64,000 nt of DNA. Origin: Polynucleobacter sphagniphilus. GTDB taxonomy: Bacteria > Pseudomonadota > Gammaproteobacteria > Burkholderiales > Burkholderiaceae. The notes below the pieces were generated by a model. That model was not told where the DNA came from and searched no databases. It saw nothing but the letters and a program-made list of their open reading frames with translations. Position numbers and translations under genes: made by a program. The stretch spans positions 1 through 64,000 of the forward strand of contig NZ_MPIY01000001.1 of NCBI RefSeq assembly GCF_001953355.1, given 5' to 3'. This document shows, piece after piece, positions 49,818-59,780 of this stretch. Position 1 is the first letter of the stretch, and every line of letters begins with the position of its first letter.

Positions 49818-50822
49818 ATGAGTAAATGTATTTCTTCCTATTCGAGTGACTTTCAAGGTGAGCAACTAGAAGCTTCTAGTTCAAGCGCCTTGTTGGCAAA
49901 TGCTATGGTTCCGGTCTATCGGTTGCTAAATGGCTTACTCGTTATCACCGTTTTTCTTTTGGTTGGCCTCTGGCTTTCAGGCAATGGAACCAATGCCGGT
50001 GCCTTCGACTTTGCTCGCATTCTCGTTCCAGATGAGGCGCGTCAGGTAGTTTGGCAAAACGGCTTTGGCATGCTCGATCAATATAAAGATCAGACCCCCC
50101 AAGCTGCTGCAGATAAAGATATTGCCGCTGTCATTTACAACAAAGGCGCCACTAGTAACAACACCAAGATTCCCCTTGGGATTGCTAAGCACCAAACGGT
50201 TGCATTATTAATGCCCTCAGTAGCTCATACTCAGGTAAAGCCAATTTCTGCCTTAGCTGATCAAATCCCAACTTCCAAAGTAGATCCGCAGGCTTTAGAT
50301 AGCAAGCTTTTGATCTCTGTCCAGAATCAGCGCTCGGTTGCCGACTTCTTTGAGCAAAAATACAAGTTAGATCGCGCCAAGATTGAGGAGTACGTCTCCA
50401 ATACCGTGTTGATTGCAAAAGAGGTCAATATTGACCCGATCCTTTTACTGGCCGTTATTTCAGTTGAATCGAATTTCAACCCCCTTACTAAGAGTCAAGC
50501 CGGGGCAGAAGGTCTGATGCAGGTGATGACATCCATCCATAAGGAAAAGTATGCCCTCTATGGCGGAGCTTCAGATGCGATTAAGCCCGAAGTGAATATC
50601 CGCATCGGCGCTTATATTTTGAAGTACCTCATTGCCACTTCAGGATCGCTGCGCAATGGTTTGAAGTTTTATGTAGGCGCAGGTAACACAGACACTGATG
50701 GCGGCTATGTGGATAAGGTTATGTCTGAGCGTAATCGCTTGATTGAACTCTGCAAGGGTTCTACGCTCCAGGCAAACTCTGGGCGTAAGCTCATTCTGAA
50801 TAGTAAAAACGTTCGCTCTTAA
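49818..50822 (+). CDS. Lytic transglycosylase, SLT domain (GH23)
   Basis: A 334-residue membrane-anchored enzyme that cleaves peptidoglycan between MurNAc and GlcNAc. It has one N-terminal helix (LLVITVFLLVGLWLSG, about residues 39-55), a proline/alanine linker, and a catalytic SLT domain from about 195: LLLAVISVESNFNPLTKSQA with the catalytic glutamate in VESNF, GAEGLMQVMTSIHKEKY and NIRIGAYILKYLI. A hairpin terminator follows at 50854-50878. Confidence 0.85.
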   Translation: MSKCISSYSSDFQGEQLEASSSSALLANAMVPVYRLLNGLLVITVFLLVGLWLSGNGTNAGAFDFARILVPDEARQVVWQNGFGMLDQYKDQTPQAAADKDIAAVIYNKGATSNNTKIPLGIAKHQTVALLMPSVAHTQVKPISALADQIPTSKVDPQALDSKLLISVQNQRSVADFFEQKYKLDRAKIEEYVSNTVLIAKEVNIDPILLLAVISVESNFNPLTKSQAGAEGLMQVMTSIHKEKYALYGGASDAIKPEVNIRIGAYILKYLIATSGSLRNGLKFYVGAGNTDTDGGYVDKVMSERNRLIELCKGSTLQANSGRKLILNSKNVRS

Positions 50823-50853
50823 GCTTGCTGCTCATTAGCAAGTTTGGATGAAT

Positions 50854-50878
50854 AAAGGCCACCAAAGGGTGGCCTTTT
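50854..50878 (+). terminator. Intrinsic terminator after the lytic transglycosylase gene
   Basis: Arms AAAGGCCACC (50854-50863) and GGTGGCCTTT (50868-50877) with a four-base loop and a T run, 32 bases after the gene's stop. It may also serve the convergent FKBP gene from the other strand. Confidence 0.75.
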
Positions 50879-50902
50879 CATTTGCCCGATGAAATCTAGG
50901 CT

Positions 50903-51250
50903 TTAGTTGACGCCATGGAGCTCAACATCAAATACGAGGGTAGCATTCGGTGGAATGACCCCGCCGGCTCCACGAGCTCCATAACCCATATCAGCAGGGA
51001 TGATAAGGGTGCGTTTGCCACCAATCTTCATGCCAACCACGCCTTGATCCCAGCCTTTAATCACATGCCCAGCACCAAGCGGGAAGCTAAATAGCTGTCC
51101 GCGGTCCAAAGAGCTGTCAAATTTTTTGCCCTTATGATCGGGCGCGCTCTCATCAAAGAGCCAGCCGGTGTAATGCACATCGACATGATTGCCGGCAACA
51201 GCCTCTGTGCCATCACCAACCAAAGTATCTAATTTCTGAAGCTCGCTCAT
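50903..51250 (-). CDS. FKBP-type peptidyl-prolyl cis-trans isomerase
   Basis: A 115-residue single-domain FKBP. The core motifs are [12 protein letters not shown] (about residue 24), [20 protein letters not shown] (about 55) and [20 protein letters not shown], ending VFDVELHGV. It speeds proline isomerisation in folding; no signal peptide, so cytoplasmic. Start at ATG 51250 with an AGGAAAA ribosome site upstream; an earlier TTG (51268) would add six residues unlike the family. Confidence 0.9.
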   Translation of the reverse strand: MSELQKLDTLVGDGTEAVAGNHVDVHYTGWLFDESAPDHKGKKFDSSLDRGQLFSFPLGAGHVIKGWDQGVVGMKIGGKRTLIIPADMGYGARGAGGVIPPNATLVFDVELHGVN

Positions 51251-51495
51251 TTTATTTTTCCTGTTCAACTTAAAGGGAGTGCTAAGTATATTCGGAGGCT
51301 TATCACCAGATAAATTTCAAATTAGTTACAAAAACCTCTTGGTGGAATCCCTTAAATTGGGCATCTTATGCATCATTAGCGCCCAAAACGGCCAATTTTG
51401 GAAGATCCCATGATTTAAAATGAAGTTCTTGCCTCATGGCGTCCAAGCAAGCTTAAGCAGTGCTGGGAAAATTTATCAATATCGAGGAAATTTCA

Positions 51496-53733
51496 ATGGC
51501 TTCAGAGAAATCAAAGATCATTTATACGCTGACAGATGAAGCGCCATTTTTGGCCACTAGTTCATTTTTGCCAATTATTCGCAGCTTTACAGCACCCGTT
51601 GGAGTGGAGGTTGCTACAAGTGATATCTCTGTTGCGGCACGTATCTTGTCTGAGTTCTCTGATTGCCTGACCGAGGAGCAAAAAGTTCCAGATAATTTAG
51701 CTGAGCTAGGTCGCCTCACCTTGCTTCCAGACACCAACATCATCAAGCTGCCGAACATTAGTGCTTCAGTTCCGCAACTACTTGCCGCTATTAAAGAATT
51801 ACAAGCGAAGGGCTACAAGCTCCCGAACTTCCCAGAAGATCCGCAAACGGATGAGGAAAAAGCGATCCGCGCTCGGTACTCAAAATGTTTGGGCAGCGCT
51901 GTGAATCCAGTTTTGCGCGAAGGTAATTCAGATCGTCGTGCACCAAACGCAGTCAAGCAATTTGCACGCAAACATCCACACTCAATGGGTGAGTGGAGTC
52001 AGGCATCGCGTACCCACGTTTCACATATGCATGGTGGCGATTTTTACGCCAGTGAAAAGTCCATGACGATGACTAAGGCTTGTGACGTCAAGATGGATTT
52101 GGTAACCAAGAGTGGCAAGACCATTGTGCTCAAGCCAAAAGTCTCATTATTAGCTGGCGAAATTATCGACAGTATGTATATGAGTAAGAAAGCGCTCTGC
52201 GAATTCTATGAAAAAGAAATTGAAGATGCCTATAAGACAGGCATGATGCTTTCATTGCACGTGAAAGCGACCATGATGAAGGTTTCGCACCCCATTGTGT
52301 TTGGTCACGCTGTGAAGATCTTCTACAAAGAAGCATTTGAAAAGCACGCGAAGTTATTTGAAGAGTTGGGTGTCAATGCCAATAACGGCATGAGCAGTCT
52401 TTACGACAAAATTAAAACCTTGCCTGAATCGAAGCGCGAAGAAATCATTCAAGATTTACATGCATGTCATGAGCACCGTCCAGCATTGGCGATGGTTGAC
52501 TCTGCCAAGGGGATTACCAACCTGCATTCTCCTAGCGATGTGATCGTCGATGCATCGATGCCAGCAATGATTCGCGTGGGCGGAAAAATGTGGGGTGCTG
52601 ACGGACGTTTGCACGATACCAAAGCAGTAATCCCTGAAAGTACGTTTGCCCGTATTTACCAGGAGATGATTAACTTCTGCAAAACCCATGGCAACTTTGA
52701 TCCTACTACTATGGGTACGGTGCCAAACGTTGGTCTGATGGCTCAGCAGGCTGAAGAGTACGGTTCGCACGACAAAACTTTTGAAATCTCTGAGGCTGGT
52801 GTAGCGCGTATTGTTGCCGACGATGGCACCGTACTGCTTGAACAACATGTAGAAGAGGGTGACATCTGGCGTATGTGCCAAGTAAAGGATGCCCCAATTC
52901 GCGACTGGGTCAAGTTAGCGGTTAATCGTGCACGTCTCTCTAATACGCCAGCAGTTTTCTGGTTGGATGAGTACCGTCCGCATGAGGCTGAGTTGATTAA
53001 GAAGGTCAAGACATACCTGCAGGATTACGATTTGACTGGTTTGGATATTCAAATCATGTCTCAGACGCGTGCAATGCGCTTTACTTTAGAGCGCATCATT
53101 CGCGGTAAAGACACCATCTCTGTGACTGGCAATATCTTGCGTGATTACCTCACTGACTTGTTCCCGATCATGGAGCTGGGTACCAGTGCCAAGATGTTAT
53201 CGATCGTGCCGCTAATGGCTGGCGGCGGTCTCTTTGAAACAGGCGCTGGCGGATCTGCTCCTAAGCACGTTCAACAGCTTGTTGAAGAAAACCACTTACG
53301 TTGGGATTCTTTGGGTGAGTTTTTGGCTTTAGCGGTTTCCCTAGAGGACATCAGCGATAAAACCGGTAATCCAAAGGTGAAAATTTTGGCTCGTACTTTG
53401 GATGAGGCTACCGGTAAATTATTGGATAACAATAAATCGCCATCTCCGCGTACGGGTGAGCTTGATAACCGCGGCAGTCAGTTCTATTTAGCAATGTACT
53501 GGGCTGAGGCTTTGGCTGCACAAATGGAAGATAAGGAGTTACAGGCGCACTTTGCACCTTTGGCGAAAGCCTTGGCTGACAATGAACAAAAAATCATTGC
53601 CGAATTGACGGCGGTACAAGGTAAGCCAGCTGATATTGGTGGTTACTATGTGCCAGATATGCAGAAGTTAGAAGCCGTGATGCGTCCAAGTCAAACCTTA
53701 AATGCAATATTGGCAAAGGCTAACGCAAGTTAA
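51496..53733 (+). CDS. icd: NADP-dependent isocitrate dehydrogenase, monomeric type
   Basis: A 745-residue monomeric IDH (IDH-II), converting isocitrate to 2-oxoglutarate in the TCA cycle with NADP. It begins [20 protein letters not shown] and contains [20 protein letters not shown] (about residue 136), [18 protein letters not shown] [34 protein letters not shown] [16 protein letters not shown] (about 333) and [20 protein letters not shown] (about 580). Start ATG 51496 has GAGGAAA eight bases upstream. A terminator follows at 53753. The monomeric type is common in Polynucleobacter and some other Betaproteobacteria. Confidence 0.93.
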   Translation: MASEKSKIIYTLTDEAPFLATSSFLPIIRSFTAPVGVEVATSDISVAARILSEFSDCLTEEQKVPDNLAELGRLTLLPDTNIIKLPNISASVPQLLAAIKELQAKGYKLPNFPEDPQTDEEKAIRARYSKCLGSAVNPVLREGNSDRRAPNAVKQFARKHPHSMGEWSQASRTHVSHMHGGDFYASEKSMTMTKACDVKMDLVTKSGKTIVLKPKVSLLAGEIIDSMYMSKKALCEFYEKEIEDAYKTGMMLSLHVKATMMKVSHPIVFGHAVKIFYKEAFEKHAKLFEELGVNANNGMSSLYDKIKTLPESKREEIIQDLHACHEHRPALAMVDSAKGITNLHSPSDVIVDASMPAMIRVGGKMWGADGRLHDTKAVIPESTFARIYQEMINFCKTHGNFDPTTMGTVPNVGLMAQQAEEYGSHDKTFEISEAGVARIVADDGTVLLEQHVEEGDIWRMCQVKDAPIRDWVKLAVNRARLSNTPAVFWLDEYRPHEAELIKKVKTYLQDYDLTGLDIQIMSQTRAMRFTLERIIRGKDTISVTGNILRDYLTDLFPIMELGTSAKMLSIVPLMAGGGLFETGAGGSAPKHVQQLVEENHLRWDSLGEFLALAVSLEDISDKTGNPKVKILARTLDEATGKLLDNNKSPSPRTGELDNRGSQFYLAMYWAEALAAQMEDKELQAHFAPLAKALADNEQKIIAELTAVQGKPADIGGYYVPDMQKLEAVMRPSQTLNAILAKANAS

Positions 53734-53752
53734 CCTGCAGTCAAGTAAGCAG

Positions 53753-53782
53753 AAAGGCAAACCTCAGGGTTTGCCTTTTTAA
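53753..53782 (+). terminator. Intrinsic terminator after the isocitrate dehydrogenase gene
   Basis: Arms AAAGGCAAACC (53753-53763) and GGTTTGCCTTT (53768-53778), loop TCAG, followed by a T run. It sits at the convergent end with trhO, whose stop lies within the T run. Confidence 0.8.
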
Positions 53783-54552
53783 TTTTGTAGCTTAGCTTTT
53801 TTGCGAATAGAGTGTTCGACTGGGATGGAGTCCAGTGTCGGCTCCAAAGCTTCTCGCTCATCAAACACAAAGCAGCTTCCCTTGTAATGGGCTGAGCCTA
53901 CTTCTTCAAAGTATTTCAAAATCCCACCCTCTAATTGGTAGCTATGCTCCATACCTATCTCGCGCATGTAAAGCCCCGACTTTTCGCAGCGGATACCTCC
54001 CGTGCAAAAGCTCACCAGGGTCTTGTCAGCCAATTCATCTTTGTGGGCGCTAATTGCCTCAGGAAATTGTGTGAATTTTTCAATATTAAAGTGCAGGGCA
54101 TTTTCAAACGTGCCGTAATCCACCTCAAAGGCATTGCGAGTATCAACCATCACCACTGGCCTACCAAGATCATCCGTGCCACGATCTAACCATTCTTGTA
54201 ATTTCTTAGGGGTAATAAAGTTAGCCCTACCTTCCTCGGGCCGAATGGTGGGATGATTCATGCGAATGATTTCATTTTTCAGCTTAATGAGCATTTTCTT
54301 GAAAGGTTGCTCCTCGGACCAGCTTTCTTTGGCTTGTAGTGGTTTAAAACGAGGATCAATGCGTAACCAGTCTAAAAAACCACGCAACGAATCAGCCTGA
54401 CCCGCTAGGAACATATTGATGCCTTCAGGTGTCAGTAGGATGGTGCCCTTGAGTTCGCGAGCATTGCATTGATCTAGCATACGCGCACGCAATTGAACGA
54501 GCTCATCTAGACTGACAAATAAATAGGCGGCAACATTTAATATGGGCTTCAT
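53779..54552 (-). CDS. trhO: tRNA uridine(34) hydroxylase TrhO (rhodanese-like)
   Basis: A 257-residue rhodanese-domain protein that makes 5-hydroxyuridine at tRNA position 34. It has the family N-domain (LLTPEGINMFLAGQADSLRG, about residue 40), VVMVDTRNAFEVDYGTFENA (about 132), the catalytic cysteine in VSFCTGGIRCEKSGLYMREI (about 184), and LEGGILKYFEEVG. No zinc-binding C-terminal domain; length is typical for the short bacterial form. Single gene. Confidence 0.9.
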   Translation of the reverse strand: MKPILNVAAYLFVSLDELVQLRARMLDQCNARELKGTILLTPEGINMFLAGQADSLRGFLDWLRIDPRFKPLQAKESWSEEQPFKKMLIKLKNEIIRMNHPTIRPEEGRANFITPKKLQEWLDRGTDDLGRPVVMVDTRNAFEVDYGTFENALHFNIEKFTQFPEAISAHKDELADKTLVSFCTGGIRCEKSGLYMREIGMEHSYQLEGGILKYFEEVGSAHYKGSCFVFDEREALEPTLDSIPVEHSIRKKAKLQN

Positions 54553-54640
54553 GGGGATTCTTTTCTAACTACCCTCTATTATCAAACAAAGCCTCATGGA
54601 GATGGTAATCTTGCTTTTTAGCCAACCTAATTTTATATAA

Positions 54641-55498
54641 ATGATTCGCACAATCGCACGTATTATTCCGGGTATACCCACATCAGATGGCGCTGGTGTG
54701 CAATTGCGCCGCAGTCTCGGTGGTCAGCAGCAATTACGCTTGGATCCCTTTTTAATGTTGGATGAATTTTCATCGAACGATCCCAATGATTATGTGGCAG
54801 GATTTCCGGCACATCCACATCGTGGCTTTGAGACGGTGACATACATGCTTGAAGGGCACATGCTGCATGAGGATCATTTAGGTAATCAGGGGCATCTTAA
54901 AAGTGGTGGGGTGCAATGGATGACTGCTGGTCGAGGGATCATTCATTCGGAAATGCCACAGCAAGAAAGTGGCGCTATGCGTGGTTTTCAGCTGTGGATT
55001 AATTTGCCCTCGCATGAAAAAATGAAAGAAGCTGGCTATCAAGATATTCAGGCGGATGATATTCCGGTAGCGAAGTTGGCAAATGGTGGATCTGTCAAGG
55101 TGATTGCAGGCATCTATCATTCTGCAGATTCAAGCATCGCTGGGCCCATTCATGGCATTACTACTGCCCCTTTATTTTTGGATGTACATCTTCCTGCACA
55201 TGCCCAGTTTGAACACCCTATTCCGATGACACACAGTGCCTTTTTATACGTCTACGAAGGGGAGCTATTGGTAGGAAATCCCGCTCAAGCAGTTCCAAAA
55301 CAAGCGGCAATTGTGCTGGGGTCGGGTGATCAGCTGCATGTGAGGGCGGGGCCTTCTGGCGCACAATGTATTGTGCTTGCTGCCATGCCCTTGGGTGAAC
55401 CCATTGTTCAATATGGCCCATTTGTCATGAATACCCGTGCTGAAATTGAGCAGGCTATTGCTGATTATCAAAACAATCAATTGGTCGCGGCAAAGTGA
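54641..55498 (+). CDS. Pirin family protein
   Basis: A 285-residue double-cupin of the pirin family. Key region: VAGFPAHPHRGFETVTYMLE (about residue 52) and MTAGRGIIHSEMPQQESG (about 94), holding the HxH, H and E metal ligands, then RGFQLWINLPSHEKM. Some pirins have quercetin dioxygenase activity; others regulate transcription or metabolism. The function here is not shown by context. The stop overlaps the next ATG by one base (TGATG), so the methyltransferase gene is coupled to it. Confidence 0.9.
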   Translation: MIRTIARIIPGIPTSDGAGVQLRRSLGGQQQLRLDPFLMLDEFSSNDPNDYVAGFPAHPHRGFETVTYMLEGHMLHEDHLGNQGHLKSGGVQWMTAGRGIIHSEMPQQESGAMRGFQLWINLPSHEKMKEAGYQDIQADDIPVAKLANGGSVKVIAGIYHSADSSIAGPIHGITTAPLFLDVHLPAHAQFEHPIPMTHSAFLYVYEGELLVGNPAQAVPKQAAIVLGSGDQLHVRAGPSGAQCIVLAAMPLGEPIVQYGPFVMNTRAEIEQAIADYQNNQLVAAK

Positions 55499-56667
55499 TG
55501 TCTTCAATCTCCTGGGAGGAGGCTGGGCAATCATATGAGGCAGATTGGCGTTCAGAGAATGGGATTGCTGCCCATAAAAAAGTATTGGTGGTTGATGACA
55601 CACTAACTGCAGATGCAGCTTATCAATTGGCTTGTGAGGGAACTGCAATGTTGTGGCGCGGCGATTTTCAGAATGCGCGCCAACTTTTGCAAGCCTTAGC
55701 CAGAAGAGTGGACCGACCTTCCAAGAAATCTCGGCGAGCTCCAAAAGCGGCTTATGGAGCTGCCAATAAAAATCCTATAGACATTTTTAATCTGCATCGC
55801 TTATCCCAATCCCAACGTGCGCGAATATTGGGGATGTTATTGGTAGAGTGTGATGCGCAACATACAATTTCTTTGAGCCGTGCTCCAGATATTGCTCAGG
55901 CTTGTTTGGAGGCTTATGGAGCAGTAAAGCGCCCATACCTCGTTTCTTTGAGAGAGTTATTGGGGGTGGTTAGTGCATATGAGTGGCGCAAGAATGGGGT
56001 AGTCATTCCGGCACTGTCGCATACCAATGAAATACGAATCTTTCCGCATTACGGCGTTTTCTCTCCCATTCGTGGTGAATATATTGATTTGGTCTGGGAA
56101 GCGCCTCTTCCAGAATCCATTCACAATCATTCAATTGCATTTGATATCGGCATGGGAACTGGTGTGTTGTCGATTGCATTAGCGCAACGTGGGATTGAAA
56201 AAATCATTGGGACCGATTTGGACAATCGAGCTCTGATTTGTGCAAAAGAAAATATTGATCGTCTCAAACTTAGATCAACCATTGAAATAGTTCAAGCTGA
56301 TTTGTATCCACAAGGTAAAGCTTCATTAATTGTTTGCAATCCGCCATGGCTGCCTGCAAGGCCAAGTTCTTCACTAGAGCGAGCGGTATATGATCCTGAA
56401 AGCCAGATGTTAAAAGGCTTTTTGAGTGGTTTGGCCGATCACTTGTTTGATGGTGGTGAAGCTTGGTTGATTATTTCTGATCTTGCTGAACATTTAGGTT
56501 TACGTACTCGGAAGGAATTACTCGAGTGGATAGAGCAAGCTGGACTATTCGTTCTGAGTCGCATGGATACCAAGCCGAAACACAAAAAGGTATTCGATAA
56601 AAATGATGCCTTGCATTTAGCCCGTGCTGCAGAAGTTACCTCTCTGTGGAGATTGAGCAAGAAGTAA
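55498..56667 (+). CDS. SAM-dependent methyltransferase with NPPW motif (HemK-like)
   Basis: A 389-residue protein. The C-terminal half is a class I methyltransferase: FDIGMGTGVLSIALAQRGIE (about residue 215, motif I), IIGTDLDNRALICAKENI, and LIVCNPPWLPARPSSSL (about 280), the NPP(W/Y) motif of N- or C5-methylating enzymes such as HemK/RsmC. The N-terminal 200 residues have no recognised domain, with a helical AYQLACEGTAMLWRGDFQNA segment. It may methylate a protein or RNA. Start taken as ATG 55498, coupled to pirin; GTG 55495 is an alternative. Confidence 0.8.
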   Translation: MSSISWEEAGQSYEADWRSENGIAAHKKVLVVDDTLTADAAYQLACEGTAMLWRGDFQNARQLLQALARRVDRPSKKSRRAPKAAYGAANKNPIDIFNLHRLSQSQRARILGMLLVECDAQHTISLSRAPDIAQACLEAYGAVKRPYLVSLRELLGVVSAYEWRKNGVVIPALSHTNEIRIFPHYGVFSPIRGEYIDLVWEAPLPESIHNHSIAFDIGMGTGVLSIALAQRGIEKIIGTDLDNRALICAKENIDRLKLRSTIEIVQADLYPQGKASLIVCNPPWLPARPSSSLERAVYDPESQMLKGFLSGLADHLFDGGEAWLIISDLAEHLGLRTRKELLEWIEQAGLFVLSRMDTKPKHKKVFDKNDALHLARAAEVTSLWRLSKK

Positions 56668-56776
56668 TAGCCCTACGCTATTCACCATGATTAGTAAAAG
56701 GGTTGTATCTCAATGCCTACTTGCCTAAAATTATTTAGAAGATTTTCTTTTTCTGTAATGGTGAGTAAGGTTCAAT

Positions 56777-57349
56777 TTGCACTTAAAGCGCTGGTTAATA
56801 CATCAAGATGGCTTGCTTAGCTGCGTAGTTTTACTGGCGCATATTGCCTTGCTCGCTACCGGTATTTTTCTAAGCAGTAAGCCGCCAAACATGGAGCAAG
56901 ACCAAATTATTCAAGGTCAACTTCTTGGGGTAGCGGTAGAAAAAAAGGGGCATCCATCATCAGCCTCTATTCTGAAAAAACAGTCCCTTGTCCGCCCTGA
57001 TGAACTAATAGAGGGGCAACTTGGGTCATCTGATGGAGGCATTTCCAAAGAAAATGAAGCTCCTCTTTATGGAGCTGCAAACTCAAGGCTAGCATCTCAT
57101 CAACCACATCCCAGTTACCCACTTTCTAGCAAGAAATTACGAGAAGAAGGTTTGCTGATGCTCAAATTCTGCGTTAATCCAGCTGGTACTGTAGATGCCG
57201 CCCATATTATTACCAGCTCCGGTTATAGTCGTCTTGATGAATCAGCCCTTGAAGCCATTCGGCGATGGCGTTTTCCACATGCTTTACAGACAAGCCTGGC
57301 TAGCTCGGATTGTTATCGCATGCCAGTTCAGTTCAGTTTAAGAGCATGA
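56777..57349 (+). CDS. TonB-family energy transducer with a short spacer
   Basis: A 190-residue protein with one N-terminal helix (LLSCVVLLAHIALLATGIFL, about 13-32) and a C-terminal TonB domain: LREEGLLMLKFCVNPAGTVD (about residue 112), SGYSRLDESALEAIRRWRFP (about 146). The middle is short and lacks the proline-rich spacer of classical TonB, so it may serve only a near partner. No exbB/exbD lie in the window. Start appears to be TTG 56777, with an AAGG ribosome site; no ATG precedes the helix. It precedes hmuP and a receptor. Confidence 0.75.
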   Translation: MHLKRWLIHQDGLLSCVVLLAHIALLATGIFLSSKPPNMEQDQIIQGQLLGVAVEKKGHPSSASILKKQSLVRPDELIEGQLGSSDGGISKENEAPLYGAANSRLASHQPHPSYPLSSKKLREEGLLMLKFCVNPAGTVDAAHIITSSGYSRLDESALEAIRRWRFPHALQTSLASSDCYRMPVQFSLRA

Positions 57350-57350
57350 A

Positions 57351-57527
57351 ATGATTGCACGACAAAAGCCTGAGGATTGTTTCGCCATTGATTCTAAAAG
57401 CTCCCATCCCAAAGTGATCTTAAGTAAGACTTTGTTTGGAAAAGATAAGCAAATTGTGATTTCGCATGAAGGACAGCATTACCAATTACGACTGACTAAA
57501 TATAAGAAATTAATTTTGACAAAGTAA
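57351..57527 (+). CDS. hmuP: Hemin uptake protein HmuP-like
   Basis: A 58-codon frame (ATG 57351, TAA 57525-57527), starting two bases after the TonB gene stop. The C-terminus shows the HmuP signature: ILSKTLFGKDKQIVISHEGQ followed by HYQLRLTKYKKLILTK. HmuP is a small protein needed for haem-uptake gene expression in rhizobia and neighbours haem/TonB receptor genes in Beta- and Alphaproteobacteria. The family match, length and context agree well. Confidence 0.75.
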   Translation: MIARQKPEDCFAIDSKSSHPKVILSKTLFGKDKQIVISHEGQHYQLRLTKYKKLILTK

Positions 57528-57610
57528 TACCCATCACCGTATTAGCCAGCAAGCGCAATTTCATATGCCAGTAGCCAGCGATTTTTTTGATTTATCTCTG
57601 GAGGTAGCAT

Positions 57611-59689
57611 ATGAAGTATCAACAGTATGGGCGTATTCGCGCGCCATTCACGCTGGCATCATCAATTGCATTGGTATACAGCATTTCTTTTTCAAGTATT
57701 ACTGGCGCTCAGGAGATTGAGCTTCCGCGGATGGATATCGTTGGCCGGGAGGAAGATTCTCGTAAAAAAATTCCAGGAACAGTTGATGTCATTAATCAGA
57801 AGCAATTAGAAATACTCCAACCACTCTCACTGCAGGATGCATTAAAGACTGTACCTGGGGTTAATGTCCGCGGCGATGAGGGCGGCTTGGGTGCCATTCC
57901 AAATATTGGGATACGTGGTTTAAATCCAAGCCGTAGCCAAAAGGTTTTATTGCTTGAAGACGGTGCGCCGATTGCTCCTAGCTTGTTTATTTCTAATGCC
58001 TCCTACTACAGCCCGCCAGCCAATAGAATGAGCGGCATTGAGGTGCTTAAGGGAGCATCGGGACTTAAATATGGACCATCGAATATTGGGGGTGTGATTA
58101 ACTATCTTAGTAAAACCCCTGAAGATGGATTTAAGTTAACAGGGAAGGCTGGAGATTATGGATATCAATTGATGGAAATTGAGGCTGGCGGCAAATCAGA
58201 ATCAAATGGTGCGCTGGCAGGATTAAATATCATCAAATCCGATTCTCAGGGCTACCAAAATAATGGTTACCAAATGTATGACATTCTCATTAAGGGGGGT
58301 GTTGAAGTCACACAAGATCAATGGATTGGTTTGAAATACACTCATTACGACAATAACGTCAACACTTCCTATGTTGGCCTCAGGCCTAATCAATATGCAA
58401 GTGGTATGACTGCTAATCCAGCGCCAAATGATAATTTTCTCGCACAGCGTAATGCGGTTGATTTAAATCATTCCTGGGAGATTAATAGCGATGCCAAGCT
58501 CAATAGCTTAATTTATTGGAGTCAATTGCAACGAGATTATTGGCGACAAAGTGTGCTTAGTCGCAATGCAAATGAAACAATTTATAAAGCATGTAGTGCA
58601 AACGCCGAATGTTATTTTGGGCGCAATCGTCAGTTCAATATGCTTGGCTTAGACACCCGTCTTTCTGTTCATTATGATGCTCTGGGCATCAAGAATGAAT
58701 CTGAATTAGGCTTACGTTTGCATACTGAGACTCAAAGCAATCAGATGGTCGCCTCTAAAACATTTGCTAGATCTGGGCGACTATCGAGTCACGAAGAAAA
58801 TAAAGCAAATTCAATCGCCCTTTATGCTCAGAATAGTTTTTATATTACCGATGATTTTGCAGTGATACCCGGGGTAAGGGTGGAGAGCTATCGGCAAACA
58901 CGATCAAATATATTTACTGGAAAAAGCGGTAATGCGCAAAATATTGAAACTGTTCCGCAATTGGGTGCAACTTGGCAGTTAAGTCCACCGGTTCAAATTT
59001 ATAGCAGCATTTATAAGGGGTTTTCTCCAGCTCAAGTAGCAACAGCAATCGACGAGAAAGGGGTGGATCAGCAACTGGCACCTGAGCGTTCAACCAATAT
59101 GGAATTAGGCTTAAGAGGTAAGGCTGACGCTTTTAAATATGATGGCGCTATTTTCAGTATGGACTTTAGCAATCAAATTGTGAATCAAAGTCTCGCTGCC
59201 GGCGTCACAAAGGCAAATGGTGGCAAGAGCCTGCATCAAGGTGTTGAGTTAGCTCTAGGTTATGAGTTAGGTGGGGGGTGGAGCTTGAATGCAAATGGAA
59301 CCTATATACCAGTAGCAAAATTTGTGGGAACGAGTTCCTTGGGTCGAGATGGAAATCGTATTCCATACACGCCCGATTTGATATCCAATGTGGGCATCAA
59401 TTATGAGAAAAATGGATTTAATACCTTAGTCACCCTGAATTACGTTTCTCCCCAATATGCTGATTCAGCCAATACACTAGCACCTAATAGCATTGGGACC
59501 TTGGGTGAGCTACCATCTTTCACCACTATTAATTGGACGGCTAACTACACCGTGAATAAGGCATGGAAAGTATTCGCTGCTATCAACAATGTATTAGACA
59601 AGCGTTATATTGCCAGTCGCAGTCCAGATGGCATCTTTCCTGGGGCGCCAATGAATTTTCAGGCGGGGATGAGTTATCAGTTTAACTAA
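57611..59689 (+). CDS. TonB-dependent siderophore/iron receptor (FecA-like)
   Basis: A 692-residue outer-membrane receptor. A signal peptide (to about FSSITGAQ) precedes a TonB-box region and LPRMDIVGREEDSRKKIPG, the plug (LQDALKTVPGVNVRGDEGG, IGIRGLNPSRSQKVLLLEDG, GIEVLKGASGLKYGPSNIGG), and a barrel ending in NFQAGMSYQFN with a C-terminal aromatic pattern. The plug resembles FecA-type ferric citrate receptors. The ribosome site is GGAGG (57600). With HmuP and TonB upstream it forms an iron/haem uptake set; the ligand is inferred. Confidence 0.85.
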   Translation: MKYQQYGRIRAPFTLASSIALVYSISFSSITGAQEIELPRMDIVGREEDSRKKIPGTVDVINQKQLEILQPLSLQDALKTVPGVNVRGDEGGLGAIPNIGIRGLNPSRSQKVLLLEDGAPIAPSLFISNASYYSPPANRMSGIEVLKGASGLKYGPSNIGGVINYLSKTPEDGFKLTGKAGDYGYQLMEIEAGGKSESNGALAGLNIIKSDSQGYQNNGYQMYDILIKGGVEVTQDQWIGLKYTHYDNNVNTSYVGLRPNQYASGMTANPAPNDNFLAQRNAVDLNHSWEINSDAKLNSLIYWSQLQRDYWRQSVLSRNANETIYKACSANAECYFGRNRQFNMLGLDTRLSVHYDALGIKNESELGLRLHTETQSNQMVASKTFARSGRLSSHEENKANSIALYAQNSFYITDDFAVIPGVRVESYRQTRSNIFTGKSGNAQNIETVPQLGATWQLSPPVQIYSSIYKGFSPAQVATAIDEKGVDQQLAPERSTNMELGLRGKADAFKYDGAIFSMDFSNQIVNQSLAAGVTKANGGKSLHQGVELALGYELGGGWSLNANGTYIPVAKFVGTSSLGRDGNRIPYTPDLISNVGINYEKNGFNTLVTLNYVSPQYADSANTLAPNSIGTLGELPSFTTINWTANYTVNKAWKVFAAINNVLDKRYIASRSPDGIFPGAPMNFQAGMSYQFN

Positions 59690-59735
59690 GAAGGTGCTTT
59701 AAAAGCCTTTATATTTAAATAAAGGATTAAAAAGG

Positions 59736-59765
59736 AAAACGCCGCCGATGCAGGTGGCGTTTTAT
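59736..59765 (+). terminator. Intrinsic terminator after the iron receptor gene
   Basis: Arms AAAACGCCGCC (59736-59746) and GGTGGCGTTTT (59753-59763) with one G-T wobble, six-base loop, then T residues. 47 bases after the receptor stop. Confidence 0.7.
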
Positions 59766-59780
59766 CTGAGAGTGTGATGA

